From: UBA3775 sp964584255
GTDB taxonomy: Bacteria; Bacillota; Clostridia; Lachnospirales; Lachnospiraceae
Direction of reading: 5' to 3'
Length of the DNA stretch: 64,000 bases
NCBI GenBank assembly: GCA_964584255.1
Contig: CAZOZM010000003.1
Coordinates: 1-64,000 of the forward strand
The notes below the pieces were generated by a model that was not told where the DNA came from, did no database searches, and saw nothing but the letters and a program-made list of their open reading frames with translations. The stretch's first letter is position 1. Every line of letters starts with the position of its first letter. The position numbers and the translations under genes are program-made. Positions 35,468 to 45,038 of this stretch are shown here, piece by piece.

Positions 35468-37810
35468 TTAGTTCTGTTTTTTATTAAGTTTTTTGTAAAG
35501 TACAAGCCATAATGTACCTGCAATACATACTGATGAATATGCACCGCATATAATACCTACCATAAGCGGAATTGCAAAAGCTCTTATTGAATCAACTCCG
35601 AGAATTACAATCATTACAACGGTTATAAGAGTTGTAATTGATGTATTGATACTCCTTGAAAGTGTTTCACTTATTGACTTGTTTACAACATCCTCTATTG
35701 TATCCTTCTTTGTCTTTGTTGTGAGATTCTCACGTATTCTGTCAAATATTACAATCGTCGCATTAATTGAGTAACCTACAATTGTAAGCACACAGGCAAT
35801 AAACGAATTGTCAACCGTAATTCTGAATACGGAGTATACCATTATGACAACCAACACATCATGAAGAAGAGCAAGAACCGAACTTGATGCAAATGCAAAG
35901 TTTCTGAATCTTATCCAGATGTAAAGAAGCATACAGATTGCTGAAATAACAACGGCCCAGATTGCATCTGACTTCATTTCTGAAGAAACCGATGCGCTTA
36001 TGCTCTGTACCTGAATTCTGTTTTCATCAACACCATATTTGTCTTTAAACAGCTTTTTAAGCTCAAGTATCTTTGAGTCATCATTTCCGCCATTTCCGTT
36101 CTGTGCAGTGGCTGCCGTTGCATTTTTGTCAGAAGCTCCTTCTTCAACCACCATCTTATCTGACTTGATTATGATGGCATTTTCTGCTTCTACCTGAACA
36201 ACTTCAGGTGTTGAACCCAATAAATCTCCGACAAGTTTTTCCACTTCGCTGTTTGAAGGAACCGTGGCATCCTCATCAAAGTATACTTCAACAGAAGTTC
36301 CTCCCACAAAGTCAAGACCGTAATTAAGCATACTTCCATTTGCCGCACCTGCGACAAGTCCTATAACTCCTGCAAGAATAAGTGCTCCTGAAATGCATAC
36401 ATATTTCTTCCAATGCGATGTAAAGTTGAAAATCTTTGTTTCCTTCTGTATTCCGTAATACTTCTCAGACTTAAATCCGATATTGTAGAAGCAAATCATT
36501 ATCAGACGACAGATTAAAAGTGAAGACAGAACCGAAAGCACAATACCTATACCGAGTGTAATGGCAAATCCTCTGATTGTTCCCGATCCGCGAAGATAAA
36601 GAACCACTGCCGCAATAAGTGTAGTTACATTACCGTCAATAATTGAAGATGCGGCCTTTTCATAACCTATCTTAATTGCTGATCTTACTGTCTTTCCGTC
36701 TCTTAATTCTTCTCTTATTCGTGTGAAAATAATTACGTTACCGTCTACCGCCATTCCGATGGAAAGAATAATACCGGCGATACCCGGAAGTGTAAGTGTC
36801 ACATCGAAAATTATGAGACAGAGAATCAACAGACCTGTGTATATTGCAAGCGTAATGCTTGATGCAAAACCGGAAAGCTTATAGAATACAATCATAAAGA
36901 TCATAACAAGTACCATTCCGATTACACCGGCAATGAGAATTGTACTGAGGGCATTTGAACCAAGCTGTGCTCCTACAATACTGTACTGAAGCTGGTGAAG
37001 TTCAAGAGGAAGCGCACCTATCTGAATCGTAGTTGCAAGATTCTTAACTTCATCAAACGTAAATGAACCGGAAATTGTTGCAGTATCGTTATCAATAGGT
37101 GACTGGCATTCCGGTGCACTGATTACTTCACCGTCATACACGATTGCAATAAGTCCGCGTAAATAATCTGCTGATGCTGATGAGTAGTTATAATACTTTG
37201 ATGCATAAGTTGTTGCCTTAAGGAATTCTGCTCTTCCGGATTCCTTAAGTGTAAGCTCAACGAAATATGAAGTACCCGCATTTGATGCATCACCGCTCTG
37301 GCTGTACTTTGCCTCTGCGCCCTGGATATCCTGACCGTCCAGAACAACATCTCCATCAACAATGATTTCCTCAATCGGTCTGGCCAGTTCAAATTTTCCT
37401 TCGCCGAGATTCTTTATGTTATCAATACCTTTTTCACTCTTACCATAGATAAAATAGACATTTCCGGAATCACCGAGTTCCGATAAAATATACTCTGCAT
37501 TTTCAACTCCCGGTATGTCAACGCATATACGGTTGTTTCCCTGCTGATATACTTCTGCTTCGGTACTGTAATTCTGTACCCTCTGCTGCATACGGTAAAT
37601 TGTCATTTCCAATTTTTCCGCATCCGGATTTTCCTCATTAGTTTCATATGTAATGCTCAATCCACCGTCAAGATCGAGGCCGAGACCGATATTCTGAATT
37701 CCCGGAACCTTATCATTTACATATCCGACATACAGGAATACGCCAAGGGCAACCACGAAAAGCACTATACCTATAAGCTGGAGTATTCCTCTCTTTTTTG
37801 TATTTTTCAT
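35468..37810 (-). CDS. secDF: Protein translocase subunit SecDF (fused)
   Basis: Proton-driven accessory of the Sec translocase, pulling exported proteins out of the membrane. 780 residues from the ATG at 37810 (GGAGG upstream). The SecD half (about 1-440) has GLGLDLDGGLSITYE and VDGNVIIFTRIREEL; the SecF half (about 450-780) has GLDFVGGTSVEVYF and ATIVIFDRIREN. Twelve membrane helices are expected. A Gly/Asn/Ala-rich insert (GASDKNATAATAQNGNGG) lies in the SecF periplasmic-type loop. Fusion into one protein is usual in Bacillus and many clostridia. Own promoter and terminator. Confidence 0.96.
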   Translation of the reverse strand: MKNTKKRGILQLIGIVLFVVALGVFLYVGYVNDKVPGIQNIGLGLDLDGGLSITYETNEENPDAEKLEMTIYRMQQRVQNYSTEAEVYQQGNNRICVDIPGVENAEYILSELGDSGNVYFIYGKSEKGIDNIKNLGEGKFELARPIEEIIVDGDVVLDGQDIQGAEAKYSQSGDASNAGTSYFVELTLKESGRAEFLKATTYASKYYNYSSASADYLRGLIAIVYDGEVISAPECQSPIDNDTATISGSFTFDEVKNLATTIQIGALPLELHQLQYSIVGAQLGSNALSTILIAGVIGMVLVMIFMIVFYKLSGFASSITLAIYTGLLILCLIIFDVTLTLPGIAGIILSIGMAVDGNVIIFTRIREELRDGKTVRSAIKIGYEKAASSIIDGNVTTLIAAVVLYLRGSGTIRGFAITLGIGIVLSVLSSLLICRLIMICFYNIGFKSEKYYGIQKETKIFNFTSHWKKYVCISGALILAGVIGLVAGAANGSMLNYGLDFVGGTSVEVYFDEDATVPSNSEVEKLVGDLLGSTPEVVQVEAENAIIIKSDKMVVEEGASDKNATAATAQNGNGGNDDSKILELKKLFKDKYGVDENRIQVQSISASVSSEMKSDAIWAVVISAICMLLYIWIRFRNFAFASSSVLALLHDVLVVIMVYSVFRITVDNSFIACVLTIVGYSINATIVIFDRIRENLTTKTKKDTIEDVVNKSISETLSRSINTSITTLITVVMIVILGVDSIRAFAIPLMVGIICGAYSSVCIAGTLWLVLYKKLNKKQN

Positions 37811-37878
37811 ATATACCTCCATACAGAACCTTTAATACGAATACTGCCGGCTCGCTATTACAATTTGAACGGTATATC

Positions 37879-37892
37879 CGCAGAATTCTGCG
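37879..37892. repeat. 14-bp perfect palindrome in the secDF leader
   Basis: CGCAGAATTCTGCG, directly downstream of the -10 box of the secDF promoter. Without a loop it cannot form a normal RNA hairpin of full length, so a protein-binding site is more likely. Confidence 0.45.
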
Positions 37893-37898
37893 TGGTTC

Positions 37899-37927
37899 AT
37901 TATAACAGCATTAATGAAAAAATACAA
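37899..37927 (-). promoter_or_regulatory. Promoter of secDF
   Basis: Minus strand TTGTAT at 37927-37922, 17-bp spacer, perfect TATAAT at 37904-37899, about 85 bases before the start codon. Confidence 0.6.
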
Positions 37928-37940
37928 TCATCAAAAGCCC

Positions 37941-38816
37941 TTACATAAAATCGGACTCATCCCTTTTTCCATAGTTTTTGCGTCGCAGTGCCTCCATAAG
38001 TTCCCTGAACTGATAGCTGATGTCAATAATCCCGTCTGAAAACAACTCTGAAACACATATTTTCAGTCTGCTTATAAACCGGTATTCAGACGAATTACGG
38101 TTGCAGTTTATGTATCTCCGCAGATAATCCAGAATATTGCCGGTTTCGAGATAATGCAGAAAAATAGGCGTGTAAGGCATTACAAGCATTTTCTTCTTCA
38201 TTATCCCAAGATTTACACAGGCCTTCCGTATATCATTTCTGTTTACGTAATCAGGCGCAAAAACCGCAAAATAACACTTATCTAAAATGGACCTGTAGTT
38301 CTCAATAAAAGCCGAAAAGCTCTCGTAATCTCCCCTTATCATAACAACAATCTTTTCAGCCTTTTCCAAGACCTCACAACTTGTGTAATTACCGTTTTTT
38401 TCCGTGTTTATCAGTATAAAATCTGCCTGTTTCTCTGCTTTTTCGAGTATGCTTCCAAATTCATTTCTGAAAAACACCTCAAATGATTCTTTTGTTCTGT
38501 CGCAAATCTGCGGTACATAAAACAAACCTCCGTTAATAACCTCTACAAAAGTGTCATCGATCACATTTTTCATATACTTTTCTGCAATATGATCCGCAAC
38601 ACCGGTTCCCGGTTTTTTTGTTGTTTTATAGATACCTTCCTCCCTTACAGTCTGTGAATATGTGTTTCCCAAAAGATAATCTCCGACAGCCGTATTGTTA
38701 CTGTTCTCCATCAGGGCAATTCTGCATGGATACATATATACAGCCGTTACCGATAATAAAGATGCTAGTATTGAGTCATATCCGTCCCTTTCCTGATTCC
38801 ATATCGATATTATCAT
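37941..38816 (-). CDS. Unknown protein resembling a degenerate MinD/CpaE-type ATPase
   Basis: 291 residues from the ATG at 38816, with GGGAGGAA upstream. The N-terminus (MIISIWNQERDGYDSILASLL) sits where MinD-like proteins have their P-loop, but the Gly-Lys-Thr is missing; VIDDTFVEV, DFILINTEKN and VVMIRGDYES follow in the positions of the Walker B and later strands, with YCFAVFAPDYVN-like later beta strands. If it is a MinD/ParA relative it has lost ATP binding. The C-terminus (about 255-291) is helical and basic. Adjacent genes give no clue. I do not claim a function. Confidence 0.6.
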   Translation of the reverse strand: MIISIWNQERDGYDSILASLLSVTAVYMYPCRIALMENSNNTAVGDYLLGNTYSQTVREEGIYKTTKKPGTGVADHIAEKYMKNVIDDTFVEVINGGLFYVPQICDRTKESFEVFFRNEFGSILEKAEKQADFILINTEKNGNYTSCEVLEKAEKIVVMIRGDYESFSAFIENYRSILDKCYFAVFAPDYVNRNDIRKACVNLGIMKKKMLVMPYTPIFLHYLETGNILDYLRRYINCNRNSSEYRFISRLKICVSELFSDGIIDISYQFRELMEALRRKNYGKRDESDFM

Positions 38817-38958
38817 ATTTCCTCCCACCAAAATTATTCAATTTAACTTCCAGTTATACATTGATTATAAACCTATGTATCAAAAATATTAATTGACAAA
38901 TGAAATAAAAGAATTTTAATTTGTTATGAAATTAAAACGTCCAAGCTTTGGTTTTATC

Positions 38959-39474
38959 TCACATCAGTAACTCTTCGAGCGACTTTTTGGTGCTAAGATA
39001 ACTATTTGTATATCTGACGTCATTTGAAACATCTTTTTCCATCCATGCCGGCTTCACAAAACATTCCGCAGCTGTTTCATCAGGGAATTCCACTTCAGCA
39101 AATATCAGCCCCTCAAGCGCACCGGAAAAAATATCCAATTCTGCCACAAGACTGATTTTATCATCATATCCCTTAATGCATTTATCAGGCAGCGGAATAA
39201 GATATCTTCTCTTTTTTATAAGATTCCCATCACACTTCTCCAAAAGTGAGGTGAATTCCTCTTCGGCGATCTCATATTCATTTTCAATATTTACAATCGC
39301 CCCACTCTTCCCTCCGTTTTGTTTAATTTTAAGGGTTAAATAATAATTGTTATTGCTTTTTCTGATCCTTATAACCGGTTTTCTGCTTACATAGCCTTGT
39401 ATAATATCTTTATATTCATATTTTTCAAGATTCTCAGGCAGATATTTCAATGTGAATTTTTTTTCTATTTCCAT
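38959..39474 (-). CDS. CYTH-domain protein (triphosphate tunnel metalloenzyme)
   Basis: 171 residues. The N-terminal MEIEKKF is the ExExK signature that lines the tunnel and binds metal. Further positions: IRIRKSNNNYYLTLK, NEYEIAEEEF, KKRRYLIPL, VAELDIFSG, FAEVEFPDE. Members hydrolyse inorganic triphosphate or thiamine triphosphate, or make cAMP; the substrate cannot be told by reading. It is the only gene here and reads away from the CmpB-like gene on the other strand. Confidence 0.85.
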   Translation of the reverse strand: MEIEKKFTLKYLPENLEKYEYKDIIQGYVSRKPVIRIRKSNNNYYLTLKIKQNGGKSGAIVNIENEYEIAEEEFTSLLEKCDGNLIKKRRYLIPLPDKCIKGYDDKISLVAELDIFSGALEGLIFAEVEFPDETAAECFVKPAWMEKDVSNDVRYTNSYLSTKKSLEELLM

Positions 39475-39599
39475 ATACCAATACTGTCCGCTTTTCCAAA
39501 CGGATTTATCCTTTCATCTTTTTATCAGAGCTGATTGAATATTTTATAAAAAACCTGCTCATACTTTCATACAGTATACACTATCAAGAGGTGTTTGTG

Positions 39600-40001
39600 T
39601 TGAAAAAAAGTTTATGTATTTTTCTAAAGTGCGGTACATACGGCATTCTGCTTGAATGTCTGTATACCGGCCTGATTTCCCTGATTAAAGGAGATTACAC
39701 CCTTACATCCGAAACATCATTGTGGATGTTTCCCATATACGGGCTTGCTATTTTCATAATCCCTCTTCACAGGGCCTTAAACAAGCGAAACTTTATCATA
39801 AGAGCATTTATTTACGCTTTTCTCATTATGACAATCGAATATATAACCGGCTCTCTGCTGATGAGCGTACACTGCTGTCCTTGGAATTACTCTAAAAAGA
39901 ATCTGAATTTTCAATCGGTCATCCGCCTTGATTACTTTCCCTTATGGATGGCGGCAGGACTGATATTCGAATATCTGCTAACCGACAGGGAATTATCCTG
40001 A
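39600..40001 (+). CDS. CmpB-like putative ABC-transporter type IV membrane protein
   Basis: 133 residues when started at TTG 39600 (AGAGG eight bases upstream); GTG codons at 39591 and 39597 are alternatives. About four membrane helices. The region IEYITGSLL followed by CPWNYS and later LIFEYL matches the layout of the 'putative ABC-transporter type IV' (CmpB) family, in which a TG, a WxYS and a terminal hydrophobic E are conserved. No transporter partner nearby. Function unknown. Confidence 0.7.
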   Translation: MKKSLCIFLKCGTYGILLECLYTGLISLIKGDYTLTSETSLWMFPIYGLAIFIIPLHRALNKRNFIIRAFIYAFLIMTIEYITGSLLMSVHCCPWNYSKKNLNFQSVIRLDYFPLWMAAGLIFEYLLTDRELS

Positions 40002-40035
40002 AATTCCCAAATCATATAAATTCAATGCCCTGAAT

Positions 40036-40110
40036 AAAAAATCCCCGGCAACCCCATTTCTTTGCGGTATACATATCTGCTTACCGAAAAGATCCGGGAT
40101 TTCCGGGGAT
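40036..40110 (-). terminator. Terminator of the repeat lipoprotein gene
   Basis: ATCCCCGG and CCGGGGAT enclose a roughly 55-base loop with internal structure; on the minus strand TTTTTTATT follows. Confidence 0.5.
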
Positions 40111-40115
40111 GGTTA

Positions 40116-40451
40116 TTATTTTCTTCCCTTTGATGTCACATCATCCTTAACGTCCTGCACTGCATTTTTGACACCGTCAACCGTATCCTTTACTGCATTT
40201 CCTGCGTCATCAGTAACATCCTTTACCGCATCACCTGCATCATCCGTCACATCGTCTGCAGTATCAAATACATCTTTACCGAGTCCGTCCTTATCCGTTT
40301 TCCCGGTTTCGTTGTCTTTCTTTTCATCCGTTTCCGTTTCTTTTTTGCTGTCGGGACTTGTAGCCGAATTGTTCATATTTTCGCTGCCGCAGCCGGTCAG
40401 TATTCCCGCCGACATCATGGCAACAATAGCCAAAATTCTGAGTCTGTGCAT
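40116..40451 (-). CDS. Small lipoprotein with DDAG-AVKD repeats
   Basis: 111 residues from the ATG at 40451 (GGAGG upstream). Signal peptide with lipobox LTGC, Cys at about 21. After an acidic linker (about 25-60) come near-11-residue repeats: TADDVTDDAGDAVKD, VTDDAGNAVKD, TVDGVKNAVQD, VKDDVTSK, forming an amphipathic helix like LEA or YtxH-type proteins. These repeats give alternating acidic and hydrophobic faces. Anchored outside the membrane; the function is unknown, possibly stress-related by analogy. Confidence 0.8.
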   Translation of the reverse strand: MHRLRILAIVAMMSAGILTGCGSENMNNSATSPDSKKETETDEKKDNETGKTDKDGLGKDVFDTADDVTDDAGDAVKDVTDDAGNAVKDTVDGVKNAVQDVKDDVTSKGRK

Positions 40452-40623
40452 GTTAACCTCCAAAAATAAATCTTCCACAAGCATTATTCTCATGGATTAT
40501 ATTTATTCTTTGCGGTAAATCAGATTATATTCACAAACAACCAATGAGCCGATTTCCAATTTTTGCATACACTATAAGTATAAAAAACAAATTTGCAGAA
40601 TATGCAGATTGATTGGAGGATAA

Positions 40624-41415
40624 ATGCATGCCGCACTTTCGGTAAGTAATCTCAGCTTTACTTATTATAGTCTTAAAGGTGAAATAAAAGCCCTTGATAA
40701 TATAAACTTTGATGTCATGCCCGGTGAATTCATTGCCATAGTCGGACCTTCCGGATGTGGTAAATCCACACTCTTATCATGTCTGTGCGGTCTTCTGAAT
40801 CCTCAGGAGGGGAAAATACTTATTAATGGTTCGGATGATATCGGTCTCAGAAAACAAATCGGATATATGCATCAGAAGGACCTTCTTTTTGACTGGAGAA
40901 CAAATCGGAAAAACATCTCGCTTGCCGATGAATTAAAAAAATCAGATAAAAAGAGAAATTCACCTCTAAAAAAAGAAACAGCGGAAAGAGTAACCGCCCT
41001 GATGCATAATTACGGACTGTCCGGTTTTGAAGGCAAATATCCCACTTCCCTTTCCGGCGGAATGAAACAGCGTGTTGCACTCATAAGAACACTCATAGGA
41101 AATCCTGAAATCCTTCTTCTTGATGAACCTTTTTCCGCTCTCGATTTCCAGACACGTCTCGAGGTTTCCGAAGATATTTACAAACTGATTCGAAGTGAGG
41201 GAAAAACAGCCATTCTCATAACACATGACATTGAAGAAGCCGTAAGCATGGCTGATCGTGTTCTTGTCATGAGCAGCCGTCCTGCCGTAATAACCGACGT
41301 CATACCCATAAACCTTACTATAGAAAACAAGACGCCTCTTTTGGCAAGAGAGGCACCTGAATTCAATGATTATTTTCAGAAAATATACAAGGAGCTCCGA
41401 AATGAAACAAAATAG
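40624..41415 (+). CDS. ABC transporter ATPase of the nitrate/sulfonate/thiamine-precursor type
   Basis: 263 residues. Walker A GPSGCGKST (about 39-47), signature LSGGMKQR (about 144), Walker B LLLDEPFSALD, and H-loop ITHDIEEA. The Q-loop is MHQKDLLFDWRTN. This is the SsuB/TauB/ThiZ class. It overlaps the permease gene by 14 bases. No binding protein gene lies in the window, so the substrate is open. GGAGG five bases before the ATG. Confidence 0.9.
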   Translation: MHAALSVSNLSFTYYSLKGEIKALDNINFDVMPGEFIAIVGPSGCGKSTLLSCLCGLLNPQEGKILINGSDDIGLRKQIGYMHQKDLLFDWRTNRKNISLADELKKSDKKRNSPLKKETAERVTALMHNYGLSGFEGKYPTSLSGGMKQRVALIRTLIGNPEILLLDEPFSALDFQTRLEVSEDIYKLIRSEGKTAILITHDIEEAVSMADRVLVMSSRPAVITDVIPINLTIENKTPLLAREAPEFNDYFQKIYKELRNETK

Positions 41416-42217
41416 CATCCCTGTTTCCCCCGGTCAGCAGAAATTCATAAAAAGGCACCGTATCCGTCTTTTTACCATTCATATCATTCGTATTTTTCTG
41501 CTCATCTTTTTTATTTGTGCCTGGGAAATATCAGCAAAAAAAGAAATCATAGATTCTTTTATCTTCTCCAGCCCCTCCGGTCTGTGGGAAGCCTTTATTT
41601 CCTATTCAAAAGACGGGACACTTCTCCATCACATAAAGATAACCCTTTCAGAAACATTTATCTGCTTTTTTATTGTAATTGCAGGAGGGATCGCATTTTC
41701 AATACTTCTCTGGTGGAACGATTTCATTTATAAAATTCTTGAACCCTATCTGGTTGTACTGAACAGTCTGCCAAAATCGGCATTGGCACCTCTCTTCATC
41801 GTCTGGCTCGGTACCGGCATGAAAACAATAATCATTGCCGCTGCCTCTGTTGCCTTTTTCGGTGCCGTCATGTCTTTATATGAACACTTTAAGGAAACTA
41901 ATAAAGAAAAAATCAGACTTATTTACACGCTTGGCGGAAATAAATCTGATGTTCTGTTAAAAGTAGTTTTACCATCCAATCTCGGCTTTATAATCAACGT
42001 AATGAAAGTAAACATGGGACTTTCATTAGTCGGTGTTATCATCGGCGAATTTGTTGCCGCCAATGCCGGACTCGGATATCTTATATTGTATGCCAGTCAG
42101 GTTTTCCGGCTTGATCTCGTATTGCTTTCAATCGTCATTCTGGCTGCCGTTGCATCCATCCTCTATCTCATACTTGATTTTGTTGAAAAAATCTGCCTGA
42201 AACAAAAACAGAATTAA
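41402..42217 (+). CDS. ABC transporter permease of the SsuC/ThiX type
   Basis: 271 residues from the ATG at 41402, with AAGGAG upstream, inside the end of the ATPase gene. About six helices. The EAA-type loop is IRLIYTLGGNKSDVLLKVVLP. Near residues 118-135 SLPKSALAPLFIVWLGTG is the conserved permease stretch. Ends 5 bases before the converging WYL regulator end. Together with the ATPase it makes the core of an importer whose binding protein must come from elsewhere. Confidence 0.9.
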   Translation: MKQNSIPVSPGQQKFIKRHRIRLFTIHIIRIFLLIFFICAWEISAKKEIIDSFIFSSPSGLWEAFISYSKDGTLLHHIKITLSETFICFFIVIAGGIAFSILLWWNDFIYKILEPYLVVLNSLPKSALAPLFIVWLGTGMKTIIIAAASVAFFGAVMSLYEHFKETNKEKIRLIYTLGGNKSDVLLKVVLPSNLGFIINVMKVNMGLSLVGVIIGEFVAANAGLGYLILYASQVFRLDLVLLSIVILAAVASILYLILDFVEKICLKQKQN

Positions 42218-42221
42218 AAAC

Positions 42222-43223
42222 CTAAGACCCGCTTGCAGACTTCAAGGCCCTCTCTGCTGTCTCGATATATTTTTTCAGGCAGCTTTCAGGTCCTACAAGT
42301 CTGATAATCCCACTCATACCGATAAGCCATCCAGCAAGTGCATCACTAAACTGTACATCCACGCGACAATCATATTTTCCGTTTGGCTTTTTTAACCTTA
42401 TGACGCTGACTGATGAAGCTCCGAACTTATCAATGATTATACCTATATTCTTCTCGTCACATTCCAGACGGATTTTCTCATTTTCGGCAGCGACCATGTT
42501 GTGCATCTGATTACAATACTCAACTTTTTTATTGTAAGACGTGAACTCATTTACATATGTAACGGCATTTCCCGTCTTACATATATTTCTCATTTTGTCA
42601 ACTCTGTAATGCTTTATTTTTTTGTCATTTCCGTCATATGCAATAAGATAGTAATTGTCATTGTCAGCATGCAAAAAACATGGTGTAATGTCTGTTTTAT
42701 CACCGTTTGCCCTCTTTACAAGCTTTTTTTCGATATTCCAATCCATGTATTCAAAGGAAATAACGCTGTTATCATTTATTGCACTGCTTAATTCTCCGAT
42801 ATTCCTGAAGACCTCATTATTAACGGTTTTGGGTCTGTCCGAAATAATTACCTCACGATTCAATTCCTTTGCCGTATATATACTGCCAAGCTTTTCAAGT
42901 TTGGTTATCATGTCTCTTGACTGCTCTTTTGTCAGTATTTTTGACGAAACAACTATATCAACCAGCAGTTTCTGCTCAGGTGGAGAAAACAGACGATTAT
43001 TGTGATAGTAGCTGACTCTGTGATCCTCTCCGGTCAGCTTTTCTATACTGAAACCTGTTTCCCTTAAAAGCTCGAAATCCCTGTAAAGGGTCTTTCTTTC
43101 TACTTCGATTCCCTTATCAAGCAGTCTGTGTTGAATTTCCGAAAGCTCCATACCATGATTTTCATCCGTATGTTCGGCAAGAATCTTCATTATGTATATC
43201 AGTTTCTGTTTTTTCTCTCCCAC
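42222..43223 (-). CDS. WYL-domain transcriptional regulator
   Basis: 333 residues. N-terminal helix-turn-helix of the DeoR-like YafY type (about 1-60: ELSEIQHRLLDKGIEVERKTLYRDFELLRE), then a WYL domain (about 125-200: ISFEYMDWNIEKK, NYYLIAYDGNDKKIKHYRVDKM) and a C-terminal WCX extension. WYL proteins sense nucleic acids or small molecules. It converges on the ABC pair but gene adjacency is only 5 bases between stops, so control of that operon is not implied by position. Confidence 0.88.
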   Translation of the reverse strand: MGEKKQKLIYIMKILAEHTDENHGMELSEIQHRLLDKGIEVERKTLYRDFELLRETGFSIEKLTGEDHRVSYYHNNRLFSPPEQKLLVDIVVSSKILTKEQSRDMITKLEKLGSIYTAKELNREVIISDRPKTVNNEVFRNIGELSSAINDNSVISFEYMDWNIEKKLVKRANGDKTDITPCFLHADNDNYYLIAYDGNDKKIKHYRVDKMRNICKTGNAVTYVNEFTSYNKKVEYCNQMHNMVAAENEKIRLECDEKNIGIIIDKFGASSVSVIRLKKPNGKYDCRVDVQFSDALAGWLIGMSGIIRLVGPESCLKKYIETAERALKSASGS

Positions 43224-43241
43224 AGAGTACCTCCGGACATC

Positions 43242-44003
43242 TTACTTCATTCTGATGCTTTCAGAAAAGCTTGTCCAACCGAAATATGTAAAAACAAGAC
43301 CTGCTGCAACGCAGAGAAGACATACTATTCCTGCTTTTGTATTCTTATTTGCAAAGCATCTGTAAGCAGTAAACCCTCCTGCCACAACAGCCATTACCGG
43401 AAATACACAGGTCGAATAAAAGAAAATGCCAAGCAGCGCAAATATTACGCATACTATCGTCATCGTATTGCTGTAATCTTTAACAGAATCATCCTTATGA
43501 GGGAGAAATTCCGTACTTATTATCTTTTCATACTCCTGCTGAAATGATTCCGTTTCACTTGCTGAAAGTTTTGCACTTTTCATGACACTCAGTTCATCAA
43601 GCCAGTCTGCCACTTCATTCATTATAATTCTGCAGCCTTTTGCATTATCTGCAGTGAGACTGCCGTTTTTTATTTCAAAAACAAGCGGCTGCTTTAAAAT
43701 CCCGGCACTCTCATCCGGATTATATACTGCACTTACATCCGTTCCTTCGGACGAATTTCGTATACGCTTATTTATATCCTCAAACATTTTCTCAGCAGAA
43801 ATCTTATCCAGATCAGGTCTTATGCTTTCCATACACAAAAGACTGTTATTTTCCGTACAAACAACATATACCGGTTTGTTTTCACCTTTGTATATGCCGA
43901 CATTATACACCTTGTCACCGACATAAGCCTCTGAGTCCGCTATGCACTTACTGCTGTCTGTTATTATATTCGTAATGCTTTCATCAAAAAAAGTTTTCCC
44001 CAC
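43242..44003 (-). CDS. Unknown protein with C-terminal membrane hairpin
   Basis: 253 residues from GTG at 44003, where GGAGG is eight bases upstream; no ATG start is better placed. Soluble N-terminal two thirds with short beta strands (GKTFFDESITNIITDS, KPVYVVCTENNSLLCME, PLVFEIKNGSL), then three hydrophobic segments (about 182-196, 198-215, 224-242) and a basic end. 18 bases downstream of it by transcription the WYL regulator begins, so the two may be co-transcribed. Not recognised. Confidence 0.7.
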   Translation of the reverse strand: MGKTFFDESITNIITDSSKCIADSEAYVGDKVYNVGIYKGENKPVYVVCTENNSLLCMESIRPDLDKISAEKMFEDINKRIRNSSEGTDVSAVYNPDESAGILKQPLVFEIKNGSLTADNAKGCRIIMNEVADWLDELSVMKSAKLSASETESFQQEYEKIISTEFLPHKDDSVKDYSNTMTIVCVIFALLGIFFYSTCVFPVMAVVAGGFTAYRCFANKNTKAGIVCLLCVAAGLVFTYFGWTSFSESIRMK

Positions 44004-44117
44004 AATGGATACCTCCAAAAAGTTATACGAATACAATATATCACCTTATGAACCCTCTGTCAAAACAAATACCTGACTATTCATCTTTTCTTCACATTCC
44101 TGCACCCCTGTTTACTC

Positions 44118-44864
44118 TTAAACCAATTCCATCGCAAGCATAATAAGTATTCCTGACATTATTCCTATTGTTGCAATATGACCTTTACTCTCACACTGAA
44201 GGTCCGGAATAAGTTCTTCAACCGTAATATGAAGCATTGTTCCTGCCGCATAACTTAACATAAATGGCATGACAGGTTTAACAATATCGTATGCATAAAG
44301 CGCACATATGCCGAATACAGGTTCCACAATGCCGCTTAACGAGGCCAGAAGAAAAGCCTTTTTCCCTTTCATTCCATTATTTACGAACAGTGCTGCCAGA
44401 GCCATGCTCTCGGGAAAATTCTGTATTCCGATTCCCAGAGCCAAAATAATTGCCGCCGGCAGAAGATCAATGTTATCAGGATTCTCTATAAAAAGAGAGA
44501 AAGCAACTCCTACCGTTATTCCCTCCGGAATATTATGCAGGGTCATTGCGAACATCAGTGCCGCATCCGAACTATTTTCTCTTTTCTTCCTCATAAAAGC
44601 ATCCATCGCAATGAGAACAATACAACCGAACGCAAATCCCAAAATAATCATTACCGCATCAATGAAACCGTTCACTGCTTCCATTGCGGGAACAAGCAGT
44701 GCAAATACTGCCGTTGCTATCATAACTCCGACCGAAAAACCAAGTATTGCCCTGCCGGCTTTACCTCCGTTTATCTTTTTTACAAAAAAGACCATTGAAG
44801 CACCGCTGACCGTCATTGCGAAAATAAAAAAAAGCGAAAGATACGCTGATAAATACTCCAACAT
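44118..44864 (-). CDS. ZIP-family metal transporter
   Basis: 248 residues, about eight helices, GufA/ZupT-like. Metal-binding helix IV motif HNIPEGITVG near residue 109, and helix V FPESMALAALF; a TVEELIPDL motif near the end. Imports divalent metal such as zinc. A promoter lies upstream. The ribosome site is weak (TTGGA). Confidence 0.9.
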   Translation of the reverse strand: MLEYLSAYLSLFFIFAMTVSGASMVFFVKKINGGKAGRAILGFSVGVMIATAVFALLVPAMEAVNGFIDAVMIILGFAFGCIVLIAMDAFMRKKRENSSDAALMFAMTLHNIPEGITVGVAFSLFIENPDNIDLLPAAIILALGIGIQNFPESMALAALFVNNGMKGKKAFLLASLSGIVEPVFGICALYAYDIVKPVMPFMLSYAAGTMLHITVEELIPDLQCESKGHIATIGIMSGILIMLAMELV

Positions 44865-44890
44865 TCCAACATTCCATACATATTTATTTT

Positions 44891-44920
44891 ATTATATTCA
44901 GCATGAACGGCGTTTGTTAA
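44891..44920 (-). promoter_or_regulatory. Promoter of the ZIP transporter gene
   Basis: Minus strand TTAACA at 44920-44915, 18-bp spacer, TATAAT at 44896-44891. Confidence 0.5.
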
Positions 44921-45038
44921 GACGTATTTGTTTCCTGACTCCCTGCAAAACACATCACTTATCCGTATATGCTTCTTTCTTATTATCCCCACATACTAAA
45001 AACTTAGTAAAACCTGAGGCTGCATACACATATAAAAC

